This document shows, in pieces, positions 16,249-25,520 of a stretch of DNA of 35,874 bases. Both the position numbers and the translations under genes were made by a program. Within the stretch, counting starts at the first letter, position 1. The number at the start of each line of letters is the position of its first letter. The DNA comes from Candidatus Methanomethylophilaceae archaeon (lineage in GTDB: Archaea; Thermoplasmatota; Thermoplasmata; Methanomassiliicoccales; Methanomethylophilaceae), in the NCBI GenBank assembly GCA_017507885.1, contig JAFVZY010000083.1, positions 1 through 35,874 of the forward strand, read 5' to 3'. Below the pieces are notes generated by a model that was not told the DNA's origin, did not search any database, and worked only from the letters and a program-made list of their open reading frames with translations.

Positions 16249-18279
16249 ATGCCCTCTGACGAAGTTGTGAAGGGTTCGGCCTCTCCCCCGGAAAAAAAGA
16301 CGGCCATTGCACACAAGCTTGCAACCAAGCAGCAGGAGATCTCCGTCACGGAGTTCTTCGAGAAGAACAAGCAGATCCTCGGTTTCGATTCCCGTTCCAA
16401 ATCTCTTCTCATGGGAATCAAGGAGGCCGTGGACAATTCCCTCGATGCATGCGAGGAAGCGGGGATCCTTCCGGATGTGGAGGTCACCGTCGAGAAGGTC
16501 GGGGACGAGGAGTACAGGATAACCATCGAGGACAACGGTCCCGGCATCGTACACAAGATGATGCCCAACGTCTTCGGACGTCTGCTCTACGGTTCCAGAT
16601 TCCATGCACTCAGACAGTCCAGGGGACAACAGGGTATCGGAATCTCCGCCACCGTCATGTACGGCAACATCACGACCGGGAAGCCGGCCCATGTGGAATC
16701 CCTCATAGAAGGGGAGGACGAGGTCGCATGGGGGATGGACATCGTCATCGACACCAAGACCAACAGGCCCATCGTCACCAACGACAAGGCCTTCACCTGG
16801 GAGGGCAAGGAGCACGGCACCAGGATCCAATACACCATCAAGGGTAGATACATCACCGGGAAGCAGTCCGTGTTCGAATACCTGAAGAACACGGCCATCG
16901 TCAACCCCCATGCACAGGTGGTCTTCCACGATCCCGAAGGGAAGAGGTATCTGTTCGAGAGGGCCACGGACATCATGCCCCCCAAGCCCAAGGAAATCAA
17001 ACCCCATCCGGAGGGCATGGAGATCGGGGATCTTCTGAAATACGCATCCAATTCGTCACAGAAGACCGTGTCCGCATTCCTGAAGAACGATTTCTCCAGG
17101 ATAACGGACAGGATAGCGAAGGAGATCCTGGAGAAATCCAAGGTCAATGGGGACAAGAAGCCCGAGAAGATCACCCGTGAGGACGCGATCGCGATCCTCG
17201 ATGCGATAAAGACCACCAAGATCATGGCCCCTCCCACGGACTGCCTGTCCCCGATAGGTGACAATCTGATCAAGAAGGGTCTGATGCACGTCCTGGATGG
17301 ACTCCGCCCGGAGTATTACGCCACACCGGTCACCCGTTCACCCAAGGCCGTCAACGGGAATCCGTTCGTGGTGGAGGCGGGGATAGTCTACGGAGGGGAC
17401 ATAACGTCCGAGGGACAGGTCCAGATCCTGAGGTTCGCCAACCGTGTACCGTTGCTGTACCAGCAGGGTGCATGTGCCATAACCAAGGCCATCTCCGAGA
17501 TGGATTGGAGGAGATACGGTCTGGAGCAGAGGGGAGGGAAGGGTATACCCTTCGGACCCGCCATCATCCTGGTCCACGTGGCCTCCACCAAGGTCCCGTT
17601 CACCTCCGAAGGAAAGGAGGCGGTCGCCGGATTCCCCGAACTGCAGAGCGAGATAGGTCTCGCGCTCAGACTCTGTGCTAGGAATCTCAAGAGCCATTTG
17701 AACAAGATGGAGAGGAAGAAGAAGACCCACGCGAAGTTCGAGATCGTCCAGGAGATCCTTCCGGACATGGCGAAGAAGGCCGCAGATCATCTGGGAAGGC
17801 CGGTCCCCAATCTCGACAGGACCATTACGAGGATCATGAATGTGGTATGGGTCGAACCCACCGTGAAGAAGGACGGCAAGAAGGCCCGTACCATCACCTA
17901 TACGGTGTACAATTACACGAGCCTGGAACGCACGTTCAGGTTGCATGCGCAACTTCCGAAGGAGTGTGTGAATCTCTCGCTGTTCTCCCACCCGCTGTTC
18001 CTGGACATGAACGAGGATGGAAAGGCGAATTGGGAGGTCAGGTCGATACCCCCGTCGGCGCATGTGGAGATATCATTTGAGCTCAAAGGGGATATGGCGG
18101 ACACCTTCGATGCCGATGACATCTATTTCTCCGGTCTCAATCCCGTCATGGTGATGGGTGCGGAGATGCTTCCCGGCGACTGGGGAATCAAAGGAATGGA
18201 AATCGTTGAAACCGACGAGGGGGACTTCGTCGAAGAGGAAGAGGAAGAGATGGAGGCTGAGGATCTTGGCGACGAATGA
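16249..18279 (+). CDS. top6B: DNA topoisomerase VI subunit B
   Basis: The ATPase subunit of the type IIB topoisomerase that relaxes and decatenates DNA in archaea, acting as an A2B2 heterotetramer. The Bergerat (GHKL) ATP site is complete: EAVDNSLDA (59-67), DNGPGI (95-100) and GQQGIGIS (126-133). The H2TH and transducer regions follow, with the conserved lysine region near [18 protein letters not shown]. The 676-residue chain is slightly longer than many relatives because of an N-terminal extension of about 30 residues and a very acidic tail ([15 protein letters not shown]). The tail coding region overlaps the top6A start, so the subunits are made from one transcript by coupled translation. 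Confidence 0.96.
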   Translation: MPSDEVVKGSASPPEKKTAIAHKLATKQQEISVTEFFEKNKQILGFDSRSKSLLMGIKEAVDNSLDACEEAGILPDVEVTVEKVGDEEYRITIEDNGPGIVHKMMPNVFGRLLYGSRFHALRQSRGQQGIGISATVMYGNITTGKPAHVESLIEGEDEVAWGMDIVIDTKTNRPIVTNDKAFTWEGKEHGTRIQYTIKGRYITGKQSVFEYLKNTAIVNPHAQVVFHDPEGKRYLFERATDIMPPKPKEIKPHPEGMEIGDLLKYASNSSQKTVSAFLKNDFSRITDRIAKEILEKSKVNGDKKPEKITREDAIAILDAIKTTKIMAPPTDCLSPIGDNLIKKGLMHVLDGLRPEYYATPVTRSPKAVNGNPFVVEAGIVYGGDITSEGQVQILRFANRVPLLYQQGACAITKAISEMDWRRYGLEQRGGKGIPFGPAIILVHVASTKVPFTSEGKEAVAGFPELQSEIGLALRLCARNLKSHLNKMERKKKTHAKFEIVQEILPDMAKKAADHLGRPVPNLDRTITRIMNVVWVEPTVKKDGKKARTITYTVYNYTSLERTFRLHAQLPKECVNLSLFSHPLFLDMNEDGKANWEVRSIPPSAHVEISFELKGDMADTFDADDIYFSGLNPVMVMGAEMLPGDWGIKGMEIVETDEGDFVEEEEEEMEAEDLGDE

Positions 18280-19360
18280 CAGGCACAAGCTCGCCCTCGA
18301 CAGTCTTACAGGCGTCGTCGAGGGGATATACGATCAACTCGACGGGGGGCAGATTCCCGCCATGTCCCTGCCCATGAGGTCGAAGAAGAACATCGAATTC
18401 GACACTCAGCACAATGTGTGGAAATACGGCGACCTCAGGACATCCAGGTCAGCCAAGACCGTCAACGGTGCGGTCATGATGCTCAGGACCGTCTACACCG
18501 CGGATTTCATCAATGAGATGATCCGTGACGGCAAATCGTCCACATTGAGGGAGATGTACTACATATCGGAGGGTTGGAACAATGCCAAATTCCACTCCCA
18601 GGATGAGAGCAACCTTCTGGCTGAGGATATGGAGACCATCACCGGTTGCATGAGGGAGGATTTCAAACTCCGTCCCGAGGAATCCGGTGCCCATGTGTTC
18701 GGGGATGTGAACTTCACCACCAGCACCCGCAAGGGGATGAAGACCATGAACTGCATCGATGACGTGTCCGAAGCCGGTTTCGCGGTGCCGTACAACGTGG
18801 AGGAGGACAATTTCCAGATAGATCCCGGAAACGCGAAGTTCGTCATGGCCATCGAGACAGGAGGTATGTATGCCAGGTTGATCGAGAACGGTTTCCCGGA
18901 GAAGCACGACTGCGTACTCGTGCATCTCTCCGGACAGCCGGCCAGGTCCACCAGGCGTCTTATAAAAAGGTTGAACGAGGAGCACAACCTCCCGGTCACC
19001 GTCTTCACCGACGGGGATCCATGGTCATTCAGGATCTTCGCATCCGTGGCGTACGGTGCGATCAAGACCGCACACATCTCGGAGTATCTGGCCACCCCCA
19101 CCGCGCAGTTCATCGGAATCACTGCATCCGATATCCTGAACTACAATCTGCCGACCGACGCCCTGAGTGACAAGGATACCGGTGCCCTTAACGCGGAACT
19201 GACGGATCCCAGATTCGCCGACGAGTTCTGGACCACCGAGATACAGGCCATGCTGGCGATGAAGAAGAAATCCGAGCAGCAGGCTTTGGCCAAATACGGT
19301 CTGGATTATGTGACGGACCATTACCTTCCGGAGAAGCTCACGGACATGGGCATACTCTGA
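18266..19360 (+). CDS. top6A: DNA topoisomerase VI subunit A (Spo11-like)
   Basis: The DNA-cleaving subunit of topoisomerase VI. The winged-helix domain carries the catalytic tyrosine within [10 protein letters not shown] (Y98/Y99, numbered from the start chosen here). The Toprim domain shows its glutamate in [11 protein letters not shown] and the D-x-D pair in FTDGDPW. I choose the start codon TTG 18266, giving 364 residues, because no in-frame ATG exists before MSLPMRS, which would remove conserved N-terminal residues ([16 protein letters not shown]). A good GGAGG at 18252-18256 sits 9 nt upstream. The gene thus overlaps top6B by 14 nt in another frame. A hairpin terminator follows. Length and motifs match the family. 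Confidence 0.95.
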   Translation: MATNDRHKLALDSLTGVVEGIYDQLDGGQIPAMSLPMRSKKNIEFDTQHNVWKYGDLRTSRSAKTVNGAVMMLRTVYTADFINEMIRDGKSSTLREMYYISEGWNNAKFHSQDESNLLAEDMETITGCMREDFKLRPEESGAHVFGDVNFTTSTRKGMKTMNCIDDVSEAGFAVPYNVEEDNFQIDPGNAKFVMAIETGGMYARLIENGFPEKHDCVLVHLSGQPARSTRRLIKRLNEEHNLPVTVFTDGDPWSFRIFASVAYGAIKTAHISEYLATPTAQFIGITASDILNYNLPTDALSDKDTGALNAELTDPRFADEFWTTEIQAMLAMKKKSEQQALAKYGLDYVTDHYLPEKLTDMGIL

Positions 19361-19371
19361 AACCCATTCAT

Positions 19372-19397
19372 CCCCGGGGGTGTTCCTCCGGGGTTTT
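19372..19397 (+). terminator. Hairpin plus T4 terminator after top6A
   Basis: CCCCGGGGG (19372-19380) pairs with CCTCCGGGG (19385-19393) around a TGTT loop, a 9-bp stem with one G-T pair. TTTT follows immediately, 12 nt after the stop. Confidence 0.65.
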
Positions 19398-19404
19398 CCG
19401 TATT

Positions 19405-19412
19405 CTTATTAT
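19405..19412 (+). promoter_or_regulatory. TATA box of the QueG-like/larC/helicase operon
   Basis: TTCTTATTATCG is centred about 27 nt before ATG 19436. It lies directly downstream of the top6A terminator. Confidence 0.5.
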
Positions 19413-19435
19413 CGCGGTACACATTCCCTCGTGCC

Positions 19436-20203
19436 ATGGTTCCGGATGTCAGGGCTGTTTTGAAGGAGGAGATCTCCCGTTACGTGGGGCAATACTGCCT
19501 GGATGGGGGCATCGAATCCATATGGGGTGAACCCCTTGTCGGTTTCGCGGATGCCCATGATCCCGGTTTCGACATGTTGAAGGCCCTCGTTCAGGATTCC
19601 CATCATCTTCCCGGCGACATACTCCCGGGTGCGACCATAGTGGTATCGTACTATCTCCCGTTCAAGGAATCCCTGGCCAGGGAGAACATCGAGGGGGAAT
19701 CCCCTTCCGATTCGTGGGGACGCGCATACATGGAGACGAATCTCCTTTCCGTCGGTCTGGGGGAGCATCTCGCCTCGGTGGTCCGTTCCATGGGTTTCCC
19801 TGCCGAATCACCCAAGGATGTGAGGCGTACGGAGGGCACCATAGTGAGCAGATGGTCCCAGAGACACATAGCCCGCATGGCGGGCCTGGGCACATTCGGT
19901 ATGAACAACATGCTCATCACCGATTCCGGGTGTTGCGGCAGATTCTATTCCATAGTCACAGGGTTGGATGTCGAACCGGATCCGCCCGTCCAGGGTGAGA
20001 ACTGTCCCTTCAAGAACGATGGTTCCTGTGGTGCGTGCATGAGGCGTTGCGTCAGCGGTGCCTTGACACCGGATGGTTTCGATCGTCATGTGTGTGACGG
20101 GGTCGGCGTGGGGAACAGTGCAAGGTTCGGAGGCGTCAGTGTGTGTGGGAAATGCATAGTCGGTATGCCGTGTTCTTTCCGCAATCCCCGCAGGAGGGTC
20201 TGA
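19436..20203 (+). CDS. QueG-like (COG1600) Fe-S oxidoreductase
   Basis: A 255-residue protein related to epoxyqueuosine reductase QueG. The family core ARMAGLGTFGMNNMLIT (about 145-161) matches the QueG signature. The ferredoxin-like part has C-x6-C-x2-C-x3-C (CPFKNDGSCGACMRRC) and a second group, CGKCIVGMPC. QueG is a cobalamin-dependent Fe-S enzyme of queuosine synthesis, but archaea make archaeosine, so the substrate here is probably different, perhaps corrinoid- or methanogenesis-related; this is inference. The chain is shorter than bacterial QueG (about 350-380) and lacks its C-terminal HEAT-like region. It is followed 2 nt later by larC, in the same operon. Confidence 0.78.
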   Translation: MVPDVRAVLKEEISRYVGQYCLDGGIESIWGEPLVGFADAHDPGFDMLKALVQDSHHLPGDILPGATIVVSYYLPFKESLARENIEGESPSDSWGRAYMETNLLSVGLGEHLASVVRSMGFPAESPKDVRRTEGTIVSRWSQRHIARMAGLGTFGMNNMLITDSGCCGRFYSIVTGLDVEPDPPVQGENCPFKNDGSCGACMRRCVSGALTPDGFDRHVCDGVGVGNSARFGGVSVCGKCIVGMPCSFRNPRRRV

Positions 20204-20205
20204 TC

Positions 20206-21429
20206 ATGATTCTTCATTTCGAATGTTATTCTGGTATCAGTGGGGACATGGCTGTGGCGGCCATGTTGGATCTGGGGGCGGACGAGACGGTCCTCAGAGG
20301 GGTTCTGGACAGTCTCCCGTTGGATGGATACAGGGTCGAGATCACCAGGAAAAGGAAATCCGGTTTGGATGTATGTGATTTCAACGTGATTCTGGACGAG
20401 GACAATCACGATCACGATGGGGATTACCTCTACGGTCACGATCACCACGAACAGCATGCACATCACAACCACCACAATCATCATGGCAGGGGAATTGGGG
20501 ACATATTCCCCATAATCGACGCAGGGGACATGACCGAGGGCGCACGTGAGATCTCCAAGCGCATATTCGCCGTATTGGCGGAGGCCGAGGCATCGGTTCA
20601 TGGGGTCCCGCTCGAAAAGGTCCATTTCCACGAGGTCGGTGCCGTGGATTCCATCGTGGACATCGTCGCATTGGCCGTCTGCCTGGATCATCTGAACGTG
20701 GACCGTGTGAGTTTCTCGGAACTCTACGAGGGTACCGGCACCGTGAGGTGTCAGCACGGCCTCATGCCCGTTCCCGTACCCGCGGTCGCCGCACTGGCAT
20801 CGTTCTATGGCATCCGGTTGAGGAACACCGGGGTGCAGGGGGAACTCGTCACCCCCACGGGTGCGGCCTTCGTCGCCGCGGTCCGCAGTTGCGAACCCCC
20901 ATCCGGATACAGGATCGAAAGGATCGGCATGGGCGGGGGCAAAAGGGAAACCGAGGCGTCGGGGATTCTGAGGGCGATGCTCCTGACCCCTGACGACGTC
21001 TCGGACGAGGTATGTCTTCTGGAATGCAACATGGACGATTGCACAGGCGAGGCTCTCGGTCGTGCGATGGAGGTCCTTTTTGAGAAGGGGGCCAAGGACG
21101 TGTTCTACACGCCCGTTTTCATGAAGAAGAATCGTCCGGCATACATGATGTCCGTCGTATGTTCCGTCTCGGATGCCGATGTCATGGAGGATGTCGTCTT
21201 CTCCGAGACCACCACGATAGGGATCCGCAGGACCCTGATCCGCAGGTCCGTAATGGACAGGGAGGTCCGTACCGTCGAAACCCCGTACGGTCCAGTGGAT
21301 ATCAAGTTCTGTACCAGGGGAGGGATTTCGAAGGCATATCCGGAATATGAAAGTCTTGTCCGCATATGCAGGGAGAACGGTCTCGGATACCGCGAGGTCT
21401 ATGACGCGGTCATGGGTTCGGTGCGTTGA
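20206..21429 (+). CDS. larC: LarC-type nickel insertion protein for the NPN cofactor
   Basis: A 407-residue LarC homologue. LarC inserts nickel into pyridinium-3,5-bisthiocarboxylic acid mononucleotide to make the nickel-pincer cofactor of LarA-type racemases and epimerases. Visible features: the N-terminal ECYSGISGDM segment, a His-rich metal loop at about 68-93 (HDHHEQHAHHNHHNHH), and the VHFHEVGAVDSIVD motif. Start: ATG 20206, with GGAGG at 20193-20197 spaced 8 nt. The gene is one continuous frame, unlike Lactiplantibacillus larC, which needs a ribosomal frameshift. No larA, larB or larE is seen in the window. The helicase gene begins 1 nt after its stop. Confidence 0.9.
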   Translation: MILHFECYSGISGDMAVAAMLDLGADETVLRGVLDSLPLDGYRVEITRKRKSGLDVCDFNVILDEDNHDHDGDYLYGHDHHEQHAHHNHHNHHGRGIGDIFPIIDAGDMTEGAREISKRIFAVLAEAEASVHGVPLEKVHFHEVGAVDSIVDIVALAVCLDHLNVDRVSFSELYEGTGTVRCQHGLMPVPVPAVAALASFYGIRLRNTGVQGELVTPTGAAFVAAVRSCEPPSGYRIERIGMGGGKRETEASGILRAMLLTPDDVSDEVCLLECNMDDCTGEALGRAMEVLFEKGAKDVFYTPVFMKKNRPAYMMSVVCSVSDADVMEDVVFSETTTIGIRRTLIRRSVMDREVRTVETPYGPVDIKFCTRGGISKAYPEYESLVRICRENGLGYREVYDAVMGSVR

Positions 21430-21430
21430 A

Positions 21431-22954
21431 TTGCGCCCATACAGGGTCAAGGGACATCGGTTGGATCCACAGCAGATGGATGCGGTGATCGACGATTCGC
21501 CCACCCAACTGGTGATAGCCGGTGCCGGGACCGGAAAGACCACGACATTGGTCGGAAAGGTCAGACATCTCATCGAACACGACGGTCTCGATCCACGCAG
21601 GATACTCGTCATATCCCTGACGAACAACACCGTCGAGGATCTGAAGGGCGTGTTGACTGCCGAGTTCGGAAGGTCGCACGGCGTCAATGTCATGACGATC
21701 CACGCCCTGGGCAACAGGATCACGGGGGGAAGACCTTGTGTCGGTGCCGTCAAGGCACGTCTGTTGGGGGAGATATGCGACGATCTCTTCCAGAGCGACA
21801 GGAGGTCTGCCCGGGAATTCCTGTTGTTCGTGGACGAACTCCGCAAAACCCAGTTCACGGACACGTCGTTGAACGGTCGTCAGATCAGGATGAGGGGTCT
21901 GAGGGCGGTTGCGGACGCCTTGTTCGAATGCGGATTCGGATGCGAATACACCGCACCGGTCTATACGGAGAACGAGAGGTCGCCCGGATACATCACCGCC
22001 CAGCTTCCCGGTGGCAGGGTGTTCAAGGCGTTCTCCGACGACAACAACGTCGTTGCAGCGGGCAGGAATCCCGCGGCCGCATGGTCGCTTCTCGAGGATC
22101 GCGGAGTTCCGGTGGATAGGTTGAATGCCAACGATCTGGCATCGAACGTCCTGTCGGCATGGGGGAACAGGATCCCGGACGCTTTCGGCAACATGATATC
22201 CCGTTGCAAGTGCACCGGTACCACCGTTTCAGATCTCAGGAAAAGGAACGAAGACAACCCGCCCTATATGAGGGAGACGCTGACTCAGATGCTGGATCTT
22301 CTGGACAAGGTGTGGGATCTGTATTCGGTCGTCTGTGTGGACAAGGGATTGACCGATTACGACGACATGGTCATCCAATCCGCAAGGGCGTTGGATGCGG
22401 GGCTCATGTTGTCATTCGCGTTCGATGCGGTGTTGATCGATGAATATCAGGATGTTTCGAGGATACTCGTGGACCTTGTGACGTCCCTTCGTAGGAGCAT
22501 GGGTTTCAAGCTGTTCTGTGTGGGTGATGATTGGCAGAGCATCTACTCGTTCTCCGGGGGTGACGTATGGCAGATGCTGGAGTTCGAATCCGTATGGGGG
22601 GAATGGGGGCCGATATCCATACGCAGGATAGAACAGACCTATCGCTCCCCACAGCAGATCGTGGATGTGGCCGCCAGGTTCGTTTCACGTAATCCCGTCC
22701 AACAGAGGAAAAGCATCCGTGGTCTTCCGCCGGTGTCCCCTCCACCGGTCCAATTGCTGCCCGTATCCAACGACAAGGAGATTCCGCGCATGATCGCAAA
22801 CAGATTGGAGCATATCGATCCCGGGGAGAGCGTGTTCATAATAGGAAGGGCCCGTTCGGACCTGTATGCGCTCGGATACGGTAGCGGTCAATTCAAGTTC
22901 GAGGGCTCCGCCGGTTCCATGGATGTGATGTTCAGGAGGTGGGATGTGGATTAA
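21431..22954 (+). pseudogene. HelD/UvrD-like superfamily I helicase, N-terminal part ending at an in-frame TAA
   Basis: The first 507 codons of a superfamily I DNA helicase, probably of the helicase IV (HelD) type. Motif I GAGTGKTT is at 31-38, the DExx box IDEYQD near 336-341, motif III GDDWQSIYSF near 365 and motif IV EQTYRSPQQ near 401. The frame ends at TAA 22952-22954, before motifs V and VI, so this product alone should lack a complete ATPase site. The same frame continues beyond the TAA with those missing motifs. Start: TTG 21431, directly after the larC stop; TTG 21461 or ATG 21476 are alternatives. It may be a pseudogene, a split gene, a readthrough case or a sequence error. Confidence 0.72.
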
Positions 22955-22963
22955 TCGTCCTGG

Positions 22964-23401
22964 GTGGATGTGAGATCGGTCAGATTCCTGACGGCCCATT
23001 CCTCCAAGGGGTTGGAGGCGGATTACGTGTTCGTCATCGCGGAGCGGGAGTTCGGAGGATTCCCCAGCAGGGTCTCGGGGGATCTGGATTCCCTTTTCGT
23101 CGCACGTGACGAAGGGATAGAACTCCCCGAGGAGAGGAGGGTGTTCTATGTGGCGATGACGCGTGCGAGGAAGGGTCTGTTCCTGGTCAGCAGGATGCAG
23201 GATGACGGGTTCGCGTTGGCCTCCGATTCGGAATTCCTGAGCGAGATCATCAAGGACAACGCCAAGATGCTGGTGGAATCAACGCCTCATTGTCCCAAAT
23301 GCATGGGACCTATGAGGATCGCCGATTCGGTGAACGGGCCGTTCTACGGTTGTTGCGCCTATCCTTCATGTCGTGGAATCAGGAAATTCACAGGTTTTTG
23401 A
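22964..23401 (+). pseudogene. HelD-like helicase, C-terminal part after the in-frame TAA
   Basis: The continuation, in the same frame, of the interrupted helicase (145 residues from GTG 22964). It has motif V VRFLTAHSSKGLEADYV and motif VI VFYVAMTRARKGLFLV, then a topoisomerase-type C4 zinc finger CPKC...CCAYPSC (about 110-137), the C-terminal arrangement of helicase IV. Only three codons separate the TAA from GTG 22964, and the sequence between is consistent with helicase linker. A GGAGG lies at 22936-22940, about 23 nt upstream, too far for an efficient start. It could be a separately translated subunit or the tail of a broken gene. Confidence 0.72.
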
Positions 23402-23466
23402 ACGACGTTCATGTCCATATCGGGTGTTGTTTTCATGTATGTTCGGTGAAACCATCTCCCATTTTC

Positions 23467-23482
23467 AAAATATATTTATATA
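23467..23482 (+). promoter_or_regulatory. Strong AT-rich TATA element upstream of htpG
   Basis: AAAATATATTTATATA lies 58-73 nt upstream of ATG 23540. If transcription starts about 25 nt downstream, the mRNA has a leader of about 35-40 nt, longer than for most genes here. The leader includes ATTGAA at 23504-23509 and again at 23534-23539. Confidence 0.55.
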
Positions 23483-23539
23483 GGGTCTATTAGTACTTCG
23501 CATATTGAACACCGTGTATCGGTGGGGATACTGATTGAA

Positions 23540-25444
23540 ATGGCAAAGAAACAATTCAAAGCGGAATCCAAACAGCTTCTCGATCTGATGATCAATTCCA
23601 TTTATACCCACAGGGAGATCTTTCTGAGGGAGATCATATCCAATGCATCCGATGCGATCGACAAGCTTCACTACAAATCCATCACCGAATCGGATGTCCC
23701 CGTCGCTAGGGAGGACTTCAGGATCACAGTCTCCGTCGATCCCGAGGAGCGTACCGTCATCGTCACCGACAACGGAATCGGAATGACCAAGGAGGACATG
23801 GATGCCAACCTCGGTGTCATCGCCCACAGCGGATCGCTCGATTTCAAGAAGACCATGGAGGACAACCCCGATGTCGACATCATCGGACAGTTCGGAGTCG
23901 GTTTCTACTCCTCCTTCCTTGTATCCGACAAGGTCACTGTCATCTCCAAGGCATACGGACAGGATCAGGCGTGGAAATGGCAGAGCGAAGGTGCCGACGG
24001 ATACACGATCAAGGAATGCGAGAAGGCCTCCCATGGAACCGAGGTCATCATGCACATCAAACCCTCCGACGACAATGAGGACTATGACGACTTCCTCGAG
24101 TCCAGGACTCTGGAGGATCTCGTCAAGAAGTACTCCGACTATGTCCGCTGGCCCATCCACATGATGCTCGAGAAGGGTGCCATGGAGGAGACCGGCGAGG
24201 TCGACGAGGAGGGCAACCCCAAGAGGGAGTGGGTCACCCATCTGGAGGATGCCGTCGTCAACAGCATGGTTCCCATCTGGCAGCGTTCCAAGGACGATGT
24301 CTCCAACGAGGACTGCATCAAGTTCTACAGGGAGAAGTTCAGGGACTATGAGGATCCAGTCTCCGTCATCAGGGTCAATGCCGAGGGTGCCGTCAGCTAC
24401 AAGGCGATGCTCTTCGTTCCCAAGAACGCCCCCTACAACTTCTACAGCCGCGATTTCGAACCCGGACTCCAGCTGTACTCCTCCGGTGTCATGATCATGG
24501 ACAAGTGCAAGGATCTCCTCCCCGAGTGCTTCAGGTTCGTCAGGGGTGTCGTGGATTCCCCCGATCTGTCCCTCAACATCTCCAGAGAGATGCTTCAGCA
24601 CGACCGTCAGCTCACCACCATCAGGAACAACCTCGAGAAGAAGATCAAGAACGATCTCCTCCGTCTTCTGGAGGAGGACCGTGAGAAGTACGAGGAGTTC
24701 CACAAGAGCTTCGGTCTCCAGTTGAAATACGGAATCGTCGAGGACTACGGAATGAAGGCCGATCTTCTGAAGGACCTGCTCCTGTTCCATTCCGCGGACC
24801 AGGACAAGCTCGTCACCCTCAAGGAGTACATCGAGGCCATGCCCGAGGGTCAGGAGAAGATCTACTATGCATCCGCAGAGTCCGTCGCTCGTGCCAAGCA
24901 GCTTCCCCAGACCGAGCAGTTGAAGGCCAAGGGATACGATATGCTCTGTTTCATCGACGATGTGGACGAGTTCATGGTCCGTACCATCAGGAACTACGAC
25001 GAGAAGGAGTTCGTCGACATCGCAGGCGGGGACCTCGGACTCGAGACCGAGGAGGAGAAGCAGGAGCTCGATGCCAAGGAGGAGGAATCCAAGGACATCC
25101 TCGAATTCATCAAGGAATCCCTCGGCGACAAGGTGTCCTCCGTCAAGGTCTCCCGTAAGCTCAAGACCCATGCGGTCTGTCTCAGCACAGAAGGCGACGT
25201 CTCCCTCGAGATGGAGAAGTACTTCGCCAGCATACCCGGTGCACCCGAGGGACCCAAGGCCCAGCGCGTGTTGGAGATCAACGCCATGCACCCCGCATTC
25301 GAATCCCTGAAGGCCACCTACGAGGTGGACAGGGACAAGGCCGCGGATCTGGCCAGGATCATGTATGCACAGGCCGTCCTCATCGCGGGAATGCCCGTGG
25401 ACGATATGCTCGATTACTCCGAACTGGTCTTCAAACTCTTCTGA
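23540..25444 (+). CDS. htpG: HtpG (bacterial-type Hsp90 chaperone)
   Basis: A 634-residue Hsp90 chaperone that acts as an ATP-dependent dimer on client proteins. The N-terminal GHKL site shows EIISNASDAIDKL (31-43), DNGIGM (77-82) and GQFGVGF (116-122); the middle-domain arginine region is SLNISREMLQHDRQL. The acidic linker is short, as in bacterial HtpG, and there is no MEEVD tail. Hsp90 is absent from most archaea, so acquisition from bacteria is likely. ATG 23540 (MAKKQFKAES) is the natural start; a GTG 18 nt upstream is less likely. It has its own promoter and terminator and is not part of the flanking operons. Confidence 0.96.
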   Translation: MAKKQFKAESKQLLDLMINSIYTHREIFLREIISNASDAIDKLHYKSITESDVPVAREDFRITVSVDPEERTVIVTDNGIGMTKEDMDANLGVIAHSGSLDFKKTMEDNPDVDIIGQFGVGFYSSFLVSDKVTVISKAYGQDQAWKWQSEGADGYTIKECEKASHGTEVIMHIKPSDDNEDYDDFLESRTLEDLVKKYSDYVRWPIHMMLEKGAMEETGEVDEEGNPKREWVTHLEDAVVNSMVPIWQRSKDDVSNEDCIKFYREKFRDYEDPVSVIRVNAEGAVSYKAMLFVPKNAPYNFYSRDFEPGLQLYSSGVMIMDKCKDLLPECFRFVRGVVDSPDLSLNISREMLQHDRQLTTIRNNLEKKIKNDLLRLLEEDREKYEEFHKSFGLQLKYGIVEDYGMKADLLKDLLLFHSADQDKLVTLKEYIEAMPEGQEKIYYASAESVARAKQLPQTEQLKAKGYDMLCFIDDVDEFMVRTIRNYDEKEFVDIAGGDLGLETEEEKQELDAKEEESKDILEFIKESLGDKVSSVKVSRKLKTHAVCLSTEGDVSLEMEKYFASIPGAPEGPKAQRVLEINAMHPAFESLKATYEVDRDKAADLARIMYAQAVLIAGMPVDDMLDYSELVFKLF

Positions 25445-25454
25445 AACGTTCTGA

Positions 25455-25490
25455 AGGGGAATGCGGGTTCCTCCCGCTCCCCTCTCTTTA
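25455..25490 (+). terminator. Hairpin terminator after htpG
   Basis: AGGGGA (25455-25460) plus GCGGG (25463-25467) pair with CCCGC (25473-25477) plus TCCCCT (25478-25483) around a TTCCT loop, with a 2-nt bulge, followed by CTCTTTA. The T-rich tail merges with the TATA box of the next gene. Confidence 0.6.
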
Positions 25491-25493
25491 TAC
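25486..25493 (+). promoter_or_regulatory. TATA box of the TerB-type gene A
   Basis: CTTTATAC is centred about 31 nt before ATG 25521. It excludes the upstream in-frame codon near 25461 as start. Confidence 0.5.
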
Positions 25494-25520
25494 TTCCCAT
25501 GCCATCGGGGTCCGATTCAG

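Noticed and set aside
20086-21864. 592-codon minus-strand open frame opposite larC
   Set aside because: Antisense shadow of larC and the helicase start; the His-rich loop and low complexity produce the long frame.
22952-22954. Pyrrolysine readthrough of the helicase stop
   Set aside because: Pyrrolysine is inserted at TAG; this codon is TAA.
23465-25291. 608-codon minus-strand open frame opposite htpG
   Set aside because: Leu/Val/Asp-rich antisense of a fully recognised chaperone gene.
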